Assembly: GCA_035495855.1 (NCBI GenBank)
Contig: DATJFD010000021.1
Coordinates: 1 to 47,521 of the forward strand
Direction: 5' to 3'
DNA length: 47,521 bases
DNA from: JAHFIW01 sp035495855
GTDB taxonomy: Bacteria > Patescibacteriota > Patescibacteriia > SG8-24
Shown one piece after another: positions 31,235-41,636 of the stretch; the first letter of the stretch is position 1; every line of letters begins with the position of its first letter. The notes beneath the pieces are model-generated. The model had not been told where the DNA came from. It made no database searches and saw only the letters and a program-made list of their open reading frames with translations. The position numbers and the translations under genes are program-made.

Positions 31235-31236
31235 CG

Positions 31237-31644
31237 TCACATCGGGCCGACCCAGAAGTGCGGGTTGTAGGCCACCTCCCAAAGATGGCCGTCGGGGTCG
31301 GCAAAGTAACCGGTGTGCCCGCCCCACTCCGCCTTCGACGGGGCCTTCACGATGGTCGCGCCTTTCTTCTCGAGCGCCTTGAAGAGGAGGTCGACGGCGG
31401 CGCGCGACCGCACGTTGTGGGACAACGTGACGCCGCGGAAGCCGCTCCCCTCGGCGTAGACGCCCGCATCCTTGGCGAGCTCGGTCGTCGGGAAGAGCGC
31501 GAGCCACGTCCCCTTCAGCTCGAAGAAGGCGACGTCGCCGGAGCTCTTCTTGCTGAGCGGCAGGCCGAGGACGTCCTTATAGAACGCGACCGATGCCTTG
31601 AGGTCCTTCACGCCGAGAGTGACGAGGCTGATGCGGGGGTCCAT
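31237..31644 (-). CDS. VOC-family (glyoxalase-like) protein
   Basis: From the ATG at 31644 this is 135 residues with paired beta-alpha-beta modules: ISLVTLGVKDLKASVAFYKDVLGL and GGHTGYFADPDGHLWEVAYNPHFW, the standard vicinal-oxygen-chelate wording with candidate metal ligands His and Glu. Members include glyoxalase I, dioxygenases and resistance proteins, so the substrate is open. It starts 11 nt after the EEP-domain stop and is probably cotranscribed. Confidence 0.8.
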   Translation of the reverse strand: MDPRISLVTLGVKDLKASVAFYKDVLGLPLSKKSSGDVAFFELKGTWLALFPTTELAKDAGVYAEGSGFRGVTLSHNVRSRAAVDLLFKALEKKGATIVKAPSKAEWGGHTGYFADPDGHLWEVAYNPHFWVGPM

Positions 31645-31655
31645 GGATGCGGGAG

Positions 31656-32429
31656 TTATGAGAATTCGAGGTACAGCGCCGCGTGATCGGAGACGGCGTC
31701 CGGCAGGACGGCGAAATCCTTCACCTCGACGTCGGGCGACGCGATGACGTAATCGGCGAAGTTCGGTTCGGCCGGGTTCTCGTAGTGGCGATAGAGCGGC
31801 GTCCGCGTCGACTTCACGCCGGTCTCGATGACGAGGTTGCGCAGGCCGCGGTCGATGGTGCGGAGGGAGGCGTTCTCGGGCAGGAGGTTGAAATCGCCGC
31901 AGAGGACCTTCGGGCCGGCGACGCCGTCGAGGAAGGCGCGGACGCGCTCGCCCTGGAGCACGCGCTCGGGGTTGTCCGTCTTCGGCCCGTTGACCCACAA
32001 GCCGTGGTAGTTCGCGATAGTGACGTCGCGGCCGTTCAGCGCGAGCTTCGCGTATTGGAGCTTGCGCGAAGACAGGACGACGTTCCCCATTTCCTTCGGC
32101 TGCGCCGGCCGGTGCACGATGAAGTCGGCGATGCTGCGCAGGCGCAGGCCGTGGCGGACGAACATCGCCAGGCTCATGCGGTTCGGGTTGTCGTCGAAGT
32201 AGGCGAAGCAGCCGAAATGGTCGGGCAGCGCCTCCTGCGCGCGGCGGAACAGGTCGCCGCGGAGCGGCATGTCAGGATGCTTCTCGTCGAGCTCCTTCTG
32301 GTCGGCGTCGAACATCTCCTGCAGGCAGAAGACGTCGACGCTCTTCCCCTTCTCGGCGAAGAACGGCAGCAGCTTGTCGGCCGCGCGGCCGCCCCAGCAG
32401 TTCAGCGTGATGAGTTTGAGCGAAGCCAT
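31656..32429 (-). CDS. Endonuclease/exonuclease/phosphatase-family protein
   Basis: A 257-residue protein with the EEP (DNase I-like) pattern: LITLNCWGG, VFCLQEMFD (metal Glu), ANYHGLW, VLCGDFNLLPENASL (catalytic Asp/Asn), ADYVIASPDV and VSDHAALYLEF (Asp-His). It hydrolyses a phosphodiester or phosphoester; the target is unknown and there is no signal peptide. The ATG at 32429 lies only 8 nt from an extended -10, so the message is probably leaderless. Confidence 0.85.
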   Translation of the reverse strand: MASLKLITLNCWGGRAADKLLPFFAEKGKSVDVFCLQEMFDADQKELDEKHPDMPLRGDLFRRAQEALPDHFGCFAYFDDNPNRMSLAMFVRHGLRLRSIADFIVHRPAQPKEMGNVVLSSRKLQYAKLALNGRDVTIANYHGLWVNGPKTDNPERVLQGERVRAFLDGVAGPKVLCGDFNLLPENASLRTIDRGLRNLVIETGVKSTRTPLYRHYENPAEPNFADYVIASPDVEVKDFAVLPDAVSDHAALYLEFS

Positions 32430-32437
32430 ACGTTCAG

Positions 32438-32446
32438 AGCATAGCA
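32438..32446 (-). promoter_or_regulatory. Extended -10 promoter of the EEP gene
   Basis: On the reverse strand TGC-TATGCT (-10 at 32443-32438) stands 8 nt before the ATG. The -35 is weak (TCAAAA). Confidence 0.5.
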
Positions 32447-32532
32447 CAGCGGCGACGCATTTTTGATGGACCTCGCGGCGCCGAAAGCCCCGTCCACGGA
32501 GCGACATGCTCACTGCGCGATGCATGGCACCG

Positions 32533-32562
32533 AAAAGCCCCCGCGCTTGCGGGGGCTTTTTT
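32533..32562. terminator. Bidirectional terminator next to the lipoprotein gene
   Basis: Stem AAAAGCCCCCGC/GCGGGGGCTTTT with a 4-nt loop and T-runs on both strands. It lies 3 nt past the lipoprotein stop. Confidence 0.8.
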
Positions 32563-32564
32563 CG

Positions 32565-33083
32565 TCACTTCTGCACGTTGATCTGGATGTCGTGCGAGAG
32601 CGGGGTCAGCACGCGCATGCTGGCGATGACCTCGTCCCAATGTTCCCAGGCCTGGTCTTCCCAGCGGCGGATGTTCACCTGGATGCCGTCGGACGAGATG
32701 TGCATGTCCGGCGTGGGCGAATCGTTGCCGGGCGTCGGGCAGACGACGTAGATGTTGCCGGCGCCGGGATCGCCGGGGCAGCCAGGCGGGATGCGCAGCG
32801 ACACGACTCCTCCCGGCGTGAGCGTTCCCCATCCTTCGTAAGGGTCCGCGGCTGCCGCCGGGGGCGCGGGCGTCGGTTCGGGCGCCGGGGTCGGAGCCGG
32901 AGCGGGAGCAGGAGCAGGAGCGGGCGGCGGCGTGACCGGCGGTTCCGGCGCGGGCGCCGCGGCGGGTTCGGTCGCTGCCGGAGGAGGCGGCGGTGCGGCG
33001 GGCGGCAGCGTCGAGGAGTATTCGATGCAGCCGGCGCCGACGGTCACGAGCATGACGAGCAGGAAGAATGGGACCTTCTTCAT
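32565..33083 (-). CDS. Lipoprotein with Pro/Ala-rich linker, function unknown
   Basis: From the ATG at 33083 the protein has 172 residues. A signal peptide MKKVPFFLLVMLVTVGAGC ends in a lipobox-like GAGC, so Cys19 is probably lipidated. Residues about 25-80 are almost only Pro, Ala and Glu. The remaining about 90 residues form a small domain (SLRIPPGCPG, GNIYVVCP, DGIQVNIRRWEDQAWEHWDEV). The linker suggests a domain held off the membrane through the cell envelope. It has a bidirectional promoter with the divergent DUF1697 gene. Confidence 0.75.
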   Translation of the reverse strand: MKKVPFFLLVMLVTVGAGCIEYSSTLPPAAPPPPPAATEPAAAPAPEPPVTPPPAPAPAPAPAPTPAPEPTPAPPAAAADPYEGWGTLTPGGVVSLRIPPGCPGDPGAGNIYVVCPTPGNDSPTPDMHISSDGIQVNIRRWEDQAWEHWDEVIASMRVLTPLSHDIQINVQK

Positions 33084-33108
33084 AGAGGAATGCGTGAATG
33101 ATGAAGTC

Positions 33109-33130
33109 ACTATAGCAGATGTGCTATCCT
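33109..33130. promoter_or_regulatory. Bidirectional promoter with mirror-image extended -10 elements
   Basis: Minus -10 TATAGT (33114-33109) and plus -10 TATCCT (33125-33130), each preceded by TGC, are arranged back to back. They form the palindrome ATAGCA-GATG-TGCTAT. Confidence 0.6.
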
Positions 33131-33138
33131 GCCGTCGT

Positions 33139-33654
33139 ATGCCGCGCTACGCCGCGCTCCTCCGGGGCGTGTCTCCCATGAACTGCAAGATGGCCGACCT
33201 GAAGGCGGCGCTCGAGGGCGCGGGCTTCAAGAACGTCAGGACGGTGCTCTCGAGCGGCAACGCCGTGTTCGACGCGCCCGCCGCGACGGACGCCGCCGTG
33301 GAAAAGAAATGCGAGGCGGCGATGACGAAGTCGATGGGCAAGACGTTCATGACCATCGTCCGCCGGGTCGACGCGCTCTGCGCGCTGGTCGCGGCCGACC
33401 CGTACAAGAAGCACCGGCTGTCCCCGGACGCCAAACGGATCGTCACCTTCCTGCGCGACGAGGGCGCGCCGAAGCTCAAGCTCCCCATCGAGCTCGACGG
33501 CGCCTCGATCCTGGCGATGAAGGACGGCGAGGTGTTCAGCGCGTACGTCCCGAGCCCGAAGGGGCCGGTGTTCATGACGCTCATCGAGAAGACGTACGGC
33601 AAAGAGGTCACCACGAGGACCTTCGAGACCGTGAAGAAGCTATGCAAGGCGTGA
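33139..33654 (+). CDS. DUF1697-family protein
   Basis: A 171-residue protein that opens YAALLRGVSPMNCKMADLKAALEGAGFKNVRTVLSSGN, the recognisable DUF1697 signature, and ends with SIL...FSAYVPSPKGP and TTRTFETVKKL. The biochemical role of the family is not known to me. The ATG is 8 nt past an extended -10 and has no Shine-Dalgarno, so a leaderless transcript is likely. A heptamer element abuts the stop codon. Confidence 0.85.
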   Translation: MPRYAALLRGVSPMNCKMADLKAALEGAGFKNVRTVLSSGNAVFDAPAATDAAVEKKCEAAMTKSMGKTFMTIVRRVDALCALVAADPYKKHRLSPDAKRIVTFLRDEGAPKLKLPIELDGASILAMKDGEVFSAYVPSPKGPVFMTLIEKTYGKEVTTRTFETVKKLCKA

Positions 33655-33776
33655 AAAAGGACAGGGCCCAGAGGACAGAGTTTAGTTGAAGGGAACTACA
33701 TAAAATCGCCTTGCTTGCGCAAGGCGATTTGAGAGTTCTTTTCCTCTAAACTTTGTCCTCTGTCCTCTGCCCTTTC
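33655..33776. repeat. Inverted heptamer-repeat element, AGAGGAC family, with hairpin core
   Basis: The left arm begins at the DUF1697 stop (units such as AAAGGAC, AGAGGAC). The hairpin 33703-33730 (AAATCGCCTTGC stem) differs in sequence from the 365/1346/21420 core but sits at the same place. The right arm mirrors the left. Confidence 0.85.
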
Positions 33777-33786
33777 CACGGCCGCA

Positions 33787-33815
33787 TTGACGCGGGGCGG
33801 GCATGACGCTATCTT
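33787..33815 (+). promoter_or_regulatory. Promoter of the 80-residue gene
   Basis: -35 TTGACG (33787-33792), 17-nt spacer, -10 TATCTT (33810-33815). Confidence 0.6.
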
Positions 33816-33836
33816 TGCGTCCCAAGGAGGCAGCCC

Positions 33837-34079
33837 ATGTCGAATTCGATCCCGCTCACCTTCGCCGAACTCGAGGTCGGCGAGCACTTCATCGCCTTCC
33901 CGTCCGACGGCGACGATTCCGGCCACGGCGGCTACCGCCGGGGCCAGCGCCTCTTCCGCAAGATCAGCGCGGAGGACCGGACCGGCCCCTCGCAGCTCGT
34001 CGAGAACGCCGAGGCCACCGGCACCGGCACGCGTTCGCACATGCCGCTCGGCATGCGCATCCTCAAGATCATCGCCTGA
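33837..34079 (+). CDS. Hypothetical protein, 80 residues
   Basis: AAGGAGG lies 6 nt before the ATG. A small soluble protein (FAELEVGEHFIAFPSDGDDSG, then RLFRKISAEDRTGPSQ) that looks like one compact beta domain. No family recognised. It has its own promoter and terminator. Confidence 0.65.
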   Translation: MSNSIPLTFAELEVGEHFIAFPSDGDDSGHGGYRRGQRLFRKISAEDRTGPSQLVENAEATGTGTRSHMPLGMRILKIIA

Positions 34080-34085
34080 AACTTC

Positions 34086-34110
34086 AAAGCCGCCCGGCAG
34101 GACGGCTTTT
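34086..34110 (+). terminator. Rho-independent terminator after the 80-residue gene
   Basis: An AAGCCG.../...CGGCTT stem with one bulge, then TTTTTC. Convergent with the Nudix fusion gene. Confidence 0.7.
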
Positions 34111-34111
34111 T

Positions 34112-35044
34112 CTATGCGGCGGCGAACATCTTGGCGTAGAGCTCGAGCGTGTGGCGCGCGTTCGGTTCGATGGGCAGGTCGCGGAGCGCCTGCTTCGCCG
34201 GCATCCAGACATGTTCCTGCGCTTCGTCGTTCAGCCGGACGTTCCTGCTCCCGACCTGCACGACCTTGTCGACGAAGACGTGCTGGATCCCGGCCTTGTG
34301 GTAGCCGGAGTTCTTGATCTGGTCGAAGGTGCAGAGATGCTCGCCGATCCGCGACGCGAGGCCCGACTCTTCCATTATCTCGCGCTTGAGCGCGTCCTCC
34401 AGCCGCTCGTTCCGGCGGACCTTGCCGCCGATGATGGAATAGCGGCCGCCCCACTTGTGCGTCCTCACGAGCAGCACGTCCTTCTCCTTCTTGGCGTCCG
34501 GACCGTCGTACTCGATGATGCCGCCGACGGCGACGACCGAGCCGGGCACCATCAGGTCCTCCCAGAGCGCGTGGATGGCCGCCTCGTCCTGCTCGACGAC
34601 CGGCGCCGGCAATTCGCCGCGCTCGACGATGAACTCCGCGAGACGCTCGGCTTTCCAGACCGACCCCTTGTGCAGGTACGCCGGGTGATCGGCGATCGGC
34701 TCGGAGAAGAAGCAGCGCGTGTTCGAGACCTGCGCGATGCCGAGCTCGTACGACGCGCTCTTGCCGACGTAGCCCTCGGGGTCCACGAAATAACTGAACC
34801 CGTTCTCGCCGAGCCGCTTCAGATGATGCAGATAAAGAAGCTCGACCATGCGCGGATCGGCTTCCTCGTCGGTCGAGAGCAGCGCGAAGCCGTCCTTGAA
34901 CCCGGCGATCTCCGACACCGTCGGCGCCAGCACTTCGATGCCCGCTTCCGTGAAGAGGCGGTGCACGCGCTGGATCTCCGCGAAATGTTTGCGGAAGCTC
35001 CCGTGGAGGACGCAGCGGAACGCCGGACGCGCGGGCTCGGTCAT
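34112..35044 (-). CDS. Nudix hydrolase fused to an N-terminal deoxyribosyltransferase-like domain
   Basis: From the ATG at 35044 this is 310 residues. The N-terminal about 130 (CVLHGSFRKHFAEI, EVLAPTVSEI, GKSASYELGIAQVSNTRCFF) resembles the nucleoside 2-deoxyribosyltransferase-like Rossmann fold (my judgement). The C-terminal half is a Nudix domain, with the box starting GGKVRRNERLEDALK and ending REIMEESGL. Such fusions suggest nucleotide or nucleoside salvage. It starts 5 nt after the secA stop, so expression is probably coupled to secA. Confidence 0.75.
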   Translation of the reverse strand: MTEPARPAFRCVLHGSFRKHFAEIQRVHRLFTEAGIEVLAPTVSEIAGFKDGFALLSTDEEADPRMVELLYLHHLKRLGENGFSYFVDPEGYVGKSASYELGIAQVSNTRCFFSEPIADHPAYLHKGSVWKAERLAEFIVERGELPAPVVEQDEAAIHALWEDLMVPGSVVAVGGIIEYDGPDAKKEKDVLLVRTHKWGGRYSIIGGKVRRNERLEDALKREIMEESGLASRIGEHLCTFDQIKNSGYHKAGIQHVFVDKVVQVGSRNVRLNDEAQEHVWMPAKQALRDLPIEPNARHTLELYAKMFAAA

Positions 35045-35049
35045 AGGTC

Positions 35050-37824
<2,775 letters not shown>

Positions 37825-37929
37825 GCGGAAAGTGTCAGGGAAACAGGTTCGGCGGCCGGAAATGGATAAGCGAACGGGGACGACGGACGTCCCCGAAAAC
37901 CGCTGAACGTCGCCTGAAATGTATACAGC

Positions 37930-38286
37930 CTAGGCGCGTTCCCGTCCACCCTTCGTCTTTTTCGCGGTCCTGCGGTCTTCTTTGCGCAGGCCCTTGTAGG
38001 ACGCGATCTGCCCGGAGGCCTCGCGGACGGCCGCGCCGATGGCGGCGTAGAGGTCCTGGTTGAGCGCTTCGGCGTAGACGAGCTTGCCCGGGAGGCGCAC
38101 GTGCACCTCGGCGCGGAAGAGCTCGCCTTTCTTGTGGTGCTTGCTGGTCTTGCCGACCTCGACCTCGCCGTTCACGGACGTGCCGAACTTGGCGACCTTC
38201 TTTTCGAGCGCGGCAAGCCTTTTCTCGATGGTCGCGCGGATGGCGTCGGTGAGCGTGATGCCTTTGGCTTTGAGGGAGACGTTCAT
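37930..38286 (-). CDS. Ribosome hibernation-promoting factor/RaiA family protein (short form)
   Basis: A 118-residue protein with MNVSLKAKGITLTDAIRATIEKRLAALEKKV and AEVHVRLPGKLVYAEAL, the single-domain HPF/RaiA fold that binds the 30S decoding region and silences or protects ribosomes. It lacks the long-HPF C-terminal dimer domain. The C-terminus is a basic tail (KTKGGRERA). It lies directly upstream of secA in the same direction. A GGGGAC/GTCCCC hairpin lies in the 105-nt gap to secA, without a T-run. Confidence 0.88.
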   Translation of the reverse strand: MNVSLKAKGITLTDAIRATIEKRLAALEKKVAKFGTSVNGEVEVGKTSKHHKKGELFRAEVHVRLPGKLVYAEALNQDLYAAIGAAVREASGQIASYKGLRKEDRRTAKKTKGGRERA

Positions 38287-38292
38287 AAAAGG

Positions 38293-38385
38293 GGTGAGGT
38301 TGTAGGTTATAGGTTGTAGGTCGTTGGTCGTGAGCGGAGATCCGTCGATCCCGCCTACAACCTACCACCTACCACCTACGACCTA
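38293..38385. repeat. Inverted heptamer-repeat element, GTAGGTT family
   Basis: The left arm (38293-38331) has units GTAGGTT, ATAGGTT, GTAGGTC. The right arm (38353-38385) mirrors them. The centre is CGGAGATCCGTCGATCCCG. The right arm supplies the murB stop codon, and the left arm lies 7 nt upstream of the hpf start codon. Confidence 0.9.
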
Positions 38386-39366
38386 AAAGCCGACGTATTC
38401 CACTTCCTCCCGCAGCTGGATGACGCCGCCGGTGAGGTTGCGGACGCGCGTCTTGAGCGCGGCAGTGAGCGCGATGACGTCGTCCGCCTTGGCCTTGCCG
38501 TCGCTGATGAAGAAGTTGCCGTGCTTGTCCGAGACCTGCACATGGCCGACCTTCATGCCCTTGAGCTGCGCGCGGTCGACGATCCAGCCGGCCGGCACCG
38601 TCCCTTGCGGCGTGAGAGGGATGCTCTCGTCCTTGTTGAGATCGAGCGAGCGGCGGATGGATTCGATGTCCTCGGGCCCGGACGGCGTCCAGTTCATGAA
38701 CATGCAGCCCGCGGTCGGATATTCGACCGGCTGCTTGGCCTTGCGGTCGAGCAGGATCTGCTTGAGACGGGACTTCGCGAAGACGGGATCGGCCGCCTTG
38801 CCGAAACGGAACGTCGCCGAGAGCACGATCCAGCCGGGGTTCTTCTTGAAGGCCGAGTCGCGGTAGGCGAAGCCGCACACCGGATTGGCCATGACCTCTT
38901 CGACGCCGTCCTTGAACGCGCGCACCGAGATGAGCGCGTCCTTGGTCTCGCCGCCGTACGCGCCGGCGTTGCCGCGGACCGCGCCGCCGATCGTGCCGGG
39001 CACGCCCACGGCCCACTCGAAGCCGGTGAAGCCCGCCTCGGTCACGCGCGTGGAGACGAGTCCCGTCGGCGCGCCGGCCTCGGCCGTCACTTCGCCGTCG
39101 GACCCGACCTTGAAGTCGCGGTTGGCCATCTTCACGACGAGCCCCTTCACGCCGTCGTCGGAGACGAGCATGTTCGAACCGCCGCCGAAGACGAAGCAAG
39201 GGATGCCGAGCGCCTTGGCCGCGTTCACGGCCCTCACGGCGTCGTCGGCGGTCTTGGCCTCGAAGAAGCACTCGGCCGGTCCGCCGATCTTGAACGTGGT
39301 GTGCTTGGCCAGCGGCTCGCCTTCCTTCACGTCGGGCGAGATGCGGGCGCGGAGTTCGTTGATCAT
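38383..39366 (-). CDS. murB: UDP-N-acetylenolpyruvoylglucosamine reductase
   Basis: A 327-residue MurB with KHTTFKIGGPAECFFEA (FAD-binding opening), FGGGSNMLVSDDGV, GVPGTIGGAVRGNAGAYG, PVEYPTAGCMFMNW (catalytic region) and SDKHGNFFISDGKAKADDV. It reduces UDP-GlcNAc-enolpyruvate to UDP-MurNAc. It follows murC. The -10-like TACGAT at 39377-39372 is 5 nt before the ATG and inside a heptamer arm, so the message may be leaderless. The stop codon lies in the next heptamer element. Confidence 0.95.
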   Translation of the reverse strand: MINELRARISPDVKEGEPLAKHTTFKIGGPAECFFEAKTADDAVRAVNAAKALGIPCFVFGGGSNMLVSDDGVKGLVVKMANRDFKVGSDGEVTAEAGAPTGLVSTRVTEAGFTGFEWAVGVPGTIGGAVRGNAGAYGGETKDALISVRAFKDGVEEVMANPVCGFAYRDSAFKKNPGWIVLSATFRFGKAADPVFAKSRLKQILLDRKAKQPVEYPTAGCMFMNWTPSGPEDIESIRRSLDLNKDESIPLTPQGTVPAGWIVDRAQLKGMKVGHVQVSDKHGNFFISDGKAKADDVIALTAALKTRVRNLTGGVIQLREEVEYVGF

Positions 39367-39371
39367 ACGAG

Positions 39372-39462
39372 ATCGTACAGCGTAGAGCGTTCAGCGTTCA
39401 GCATACAGCGGGCTTCTTTGCTTCCATGCCCTGTACGCTGCACGCTGTACGTTACACGCTCG
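39372..39462. repeat. Inverted heptamer-repeat element, ACAGCGT family
   Basis: The left arm (39375-39411) has units ACAGCGT, AGAGCGT, TCAGCGT. The right arm (39430-39462) reads ACAGCGT/GCAGCGT on the reverse strand. The centre is TTCTTTGCTTCC. The right arm overlaps the last codons and stop of murC; the left arm ends 6 nt from the murB ATG. Confidence 0.9.
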
Positions 39463-40864
39463 TCCTTAGCTTCCCCGCCAAAGTATACACGTCTCCGGCC
39501 CCGACGAGCAGTACCAGGTCGTTCGGCGCGATCGCCGTCTCCAGGAAACGCAGGGCCTCGATGAGGACGCCGCCGTAATGCACCTGCCGCGTGACGCCGC
39601 GGCCCGCGTCGCGGCGACGCGTCGCTTCGGCCAGGTCGTACGAGCTCACCTGCGCGTCCTCGTCGGACTCGCGGCCCGCCACGTCGAAGATCTCCGGCAG
39701 GACGACGACGTCCGCGCCGTCGAAGGAGGCCACGAACTCGTCGAACAGCTTGCGCGTGCGGTTGTGCTGGTGCGGCTGGAAGACGAGGACGATGCGGCGG
39801 TCCGGGAAGAACGACCGCGCGGCCTCGAGCGTGCCGCGGATGGCGGTGGGATGATGGCCGTAGTCGGACACGAGCACCGCGCCGTTCCGCTCGCCGACGC
39901 GCTCGAACCTGCGCCAGATGCCGGTGAACTCGCGCAGCGTCTCGGCGACCGCGTCGACCGGGCAGCCGAGCTCGAGCGCCGCGGTCGCGGCCGCGAGCGC
40001 GTTCATGACGTTGAACCTGCCGGGCACGCCGAGCTCGAACCCGCCGAGCGGCTCTTCCTTGCCGTCCCTGGTCCGCGCGATGCGGAACAGCTGGCGGCCG
40101 TTGCCGACCGAAAGGTCGCGGACCATGTAGGCCGCGGGATGCTCCATCGCGTAGGTCGTGAACGGCACCGCCGGAGCGAGCTCGGAGAAGCTGACGTGGT
40201 CGTCGGCGTTCAGCACCAGCTTGCCGTCGGGCGGCAGGTTATGGACGTATTCCCTGAACGTCGCGCTGATGTGCGCCAGGTCGCGGTAGAAATCGAGATG
40301 GTCCTCCTCGATGTTCGTGAGCACGATCATCTTCGGCCGGAGCTTCAGCATGTTAGCCTCGTGCTCGCAGGCCTCGACCACGAAGTACTTGCTCTCGCCG
40401 AGGCGGAGGTTCTTGCCGGGGAAGGTGCGGACCTTCGAGCCGACGATGACGGTCGGGTCGAGGCCGCCGCGCTCGAGCATCAGGCCGAGCATGGCGGTCG
40501 TGGTGCTCTTGCCGTTGGTGCCCGAGACCGCGATGGTCCAGCGTTCCTTGGAGAACTCGCCGAGGAACTCGAAGTAGCTGAGCTGGCGCACCCCGCGCTC
40601 GGTCGCGGCCGCCCGCTCCGGGTTCGAGGGCGGCACCGCGCCGGAATAGACGACGAGGTCCGCGCCATCGGGAAGGTTCGCGGCGTCGTGGCCGACGGTC
40701 ACGGGGATGCCGGAGACGATGAGCTCGTCGACCGTCTCGTTGCGCGCGACGTCGGAGCCGCTGACCTCCTTGCCTTCGTGCCGCAAAAGACGGGCGACGG
40801 CGGAGACGCCGATGCCGCCCGCGCCGATGACGTGGACCCGCTTGGTGGTGTCGAGAAAACCCAT
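39452..40864 (-). CDS. murC: UDP-N-acetylmuramate-L-alanine ligase
   Basis: This 470-residue MurC shows RVHVIGAGGIGVSAVARLL (N-terminal Rossmann), AVSGTNGKSTTTAML (ATP loop), CEHEANMLKLRPKMIVLTNI, DHLDFY (metal site), PGRFNVMNALAA and DYGHHPTAIRGTLEAAR. It adds L-Ala to UDP-MurNAc in peptidoglycan synthesis. It heads the murC-murB-hpf-secA-Nudix run. Its last residues and stop are inside a heptamer arm. A one-armed heptamer tract lies 2 nt upstream of the ATG. Confidence 0.95.
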   Translation of the reverse strand: MGFLDTTKRVHVIGAGGIGVSAVARLLRHEGKEVSGSDVARNETVDELIVSGIPVTVGHDAANLPDGADLVVYSGAVPPSNPERAAATERGVRQLSYFEFLGEFSKERWTIAVSGTNGKSTTTAMLGLMLERGGLDPTVIVGSKVRTFPGKNLRLGESKYFVVEACEHEANMLKLRPKMIVLTNIEEDHLDFYRDLAHISATFREYVHNLPPDGKLVLNADDHVSFSELAPAVPFTTYAMEHPAAYMVRDLSVGNGRQLFRIARTRDGKEEPLGGFELGVPGRFNVMNALAAATAALELGCPVDAVAETLREFTGIWRRFERVGERNGAVLVSDYGHHPTAIRGTLEAARSFFPDRRIVLVFQPHQHNRTRKLFDEFVASFDGADVVVLPEIFDVAGRESDEDAQVSSYDLAEATRRRDAGRGVTRQVHYGGVLIEALRFLETAIAPNDLVLLVGAGDVYTLAGKLRTSV

Positions 40865-40866
40865 GT

Positions 40867-40904
40867 GAGAGCGGAGAGTCGAGAGTGGAAAGTGGAGAGT
40901 TCCG
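40867..40904. repeat. Single heptamer arm, GAGAGTG family, upstream of murC
   Basis: Five phased units (GAGAGCG, GAGAGTC, GAAAGTG types) directly before the murC start codon. A matching arm is at most vestigial (CCCCTCTTC). Confidence 0.78.
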
Positions 40905-40965
40905 CGCCCCTCTTCGAGTGGTCATTGTAGCCATGGAAAGCGTTTTCGTAAATGCTCGTTCCATA

Positions 40966-40992
40966 AGAAAAGCCGGTCCTTGCGGGACCGGC
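40966..40992 (-). terminator. Rho-independent terminator after the 154-residue gene
   Basis: On the reverse strand, stem GCCGGTCC/GGACCGGC with loop of 5, then TTTTC. Confidence 0.7.
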
Positions 40993-40997
40993 CGAAA

Positions 40998-41034
40998 AGC
41001 TCGAAGCTCGGCGCTCGAAGCTTGAAGCTTAGCT
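40998..41034. repeat. Single heptamer tract, AGCTCGA family
   Basis: Five 7-mers in phase (AGCTCGA, AGCTTGA types) between the terminator stem and the stop codon of the 154-residue gene, which they touch. Confidence 0.8.
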
Positions 41035-41499
41035 CTATGCCTCCGCCCTCGTCACGAGGACCTTGCAGCCCTCTTTCCAGGGGAAGCACAGCGGGTGCAG
41101 GTCCAGGTGGCGCTTGCCGCCGAAGGCGTGCACCGCGACGGCGTAGCGCCGGGGCGGCGCGAAGCGTCCGTCCGCCCAGACGGTGCCGAGCGCGGCCAGG
41201 ATGCCGTCCGCGGGCTCGAGCGGATGGCGGGCACAGACGGCCAGCGTCTCGCGGAACGTCGCGGGGCGGAACCCGGCGGCGGCCACGGCCGTGAGCGCCG
41301 CTTCGCCGTCGACGAGCGCGCCGAGCGGCAAAGCCTCGAAAAAGATCGTGCGCGCCGCGGGGCCGGCCGCCCCGAAACGCTCTGCGTTGATGTCCGCGTC
41401 CACGACGCGATAGCGGCCCGCCTCGATGAGCTTCCAGAGCGGCACCGCCGGATCGACCGTCGCCACGAACGTCCGTTCCTCGTCATCGCCTTCCCACAT
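41035..41499 (-). CDS. Hypothetical protein, 154 residues
   Basis: GGAGG lies 5 nt before the ATG at 41499. An acidic N-terminus (WEGDDEERTFVATVDPAVPLWKLIE) is followed by an alpha/beta body with LEPADGILAALGTVW and a C-terminal KRHLDLHPLCFPWKEGCKVL. I recognise no domain. It is bounded by heptamer tracts and has a terminator. Confidence 0.6.
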   Translation of the reverse strand: MWEGDDEERTFVATVDPAVPLWKLIEAGRYRVVDADINAERFGAAGPAARTIFFEALPLGALVDGEAALTAVAAAGFRPATFRETLAVCARHPLEPADGILAALGTVWADGRFAPPRRYAVAVHAFGGKRHLDLHPLCFPWKEGCKVLVTRAEA

Positions 41500-41557
41500 G
41501 GCATCCTCCGCCTTCCCCGGGGGCTGGTCCGGGGACGGGTGAAACTACACGAAGAGG

Positions 41558-41585
41558 GCGAAAGTGGAAAGTGGAGAGTGGAAAG
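41558..41585. repeat. Single heptamer arm, TGGAAAG family
   Basis: Four phased units (TGGAAAG, TGGAGAG types) just before the terminator of the 283-residue gene. No opposite arm. Confidence 0.75.
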
Positions 41586-41590
41586 GACGG

Positions 41591-41620
41591 AAAAAGAAAA
41601 AGAGAGGGCGGACCCTCTCT
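41591..41620 (-). terminator. Rho-independent terminator after the 283-residue gene
   Basis: On the reverse strand, stem AGAGAGGG/CCCTCTCT with a 4-nt loop, then TTTTTC and a second T-run. Confidence 0.8.
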
Positions 41621-41636
41621 GTGTGTCGCGACGCCG

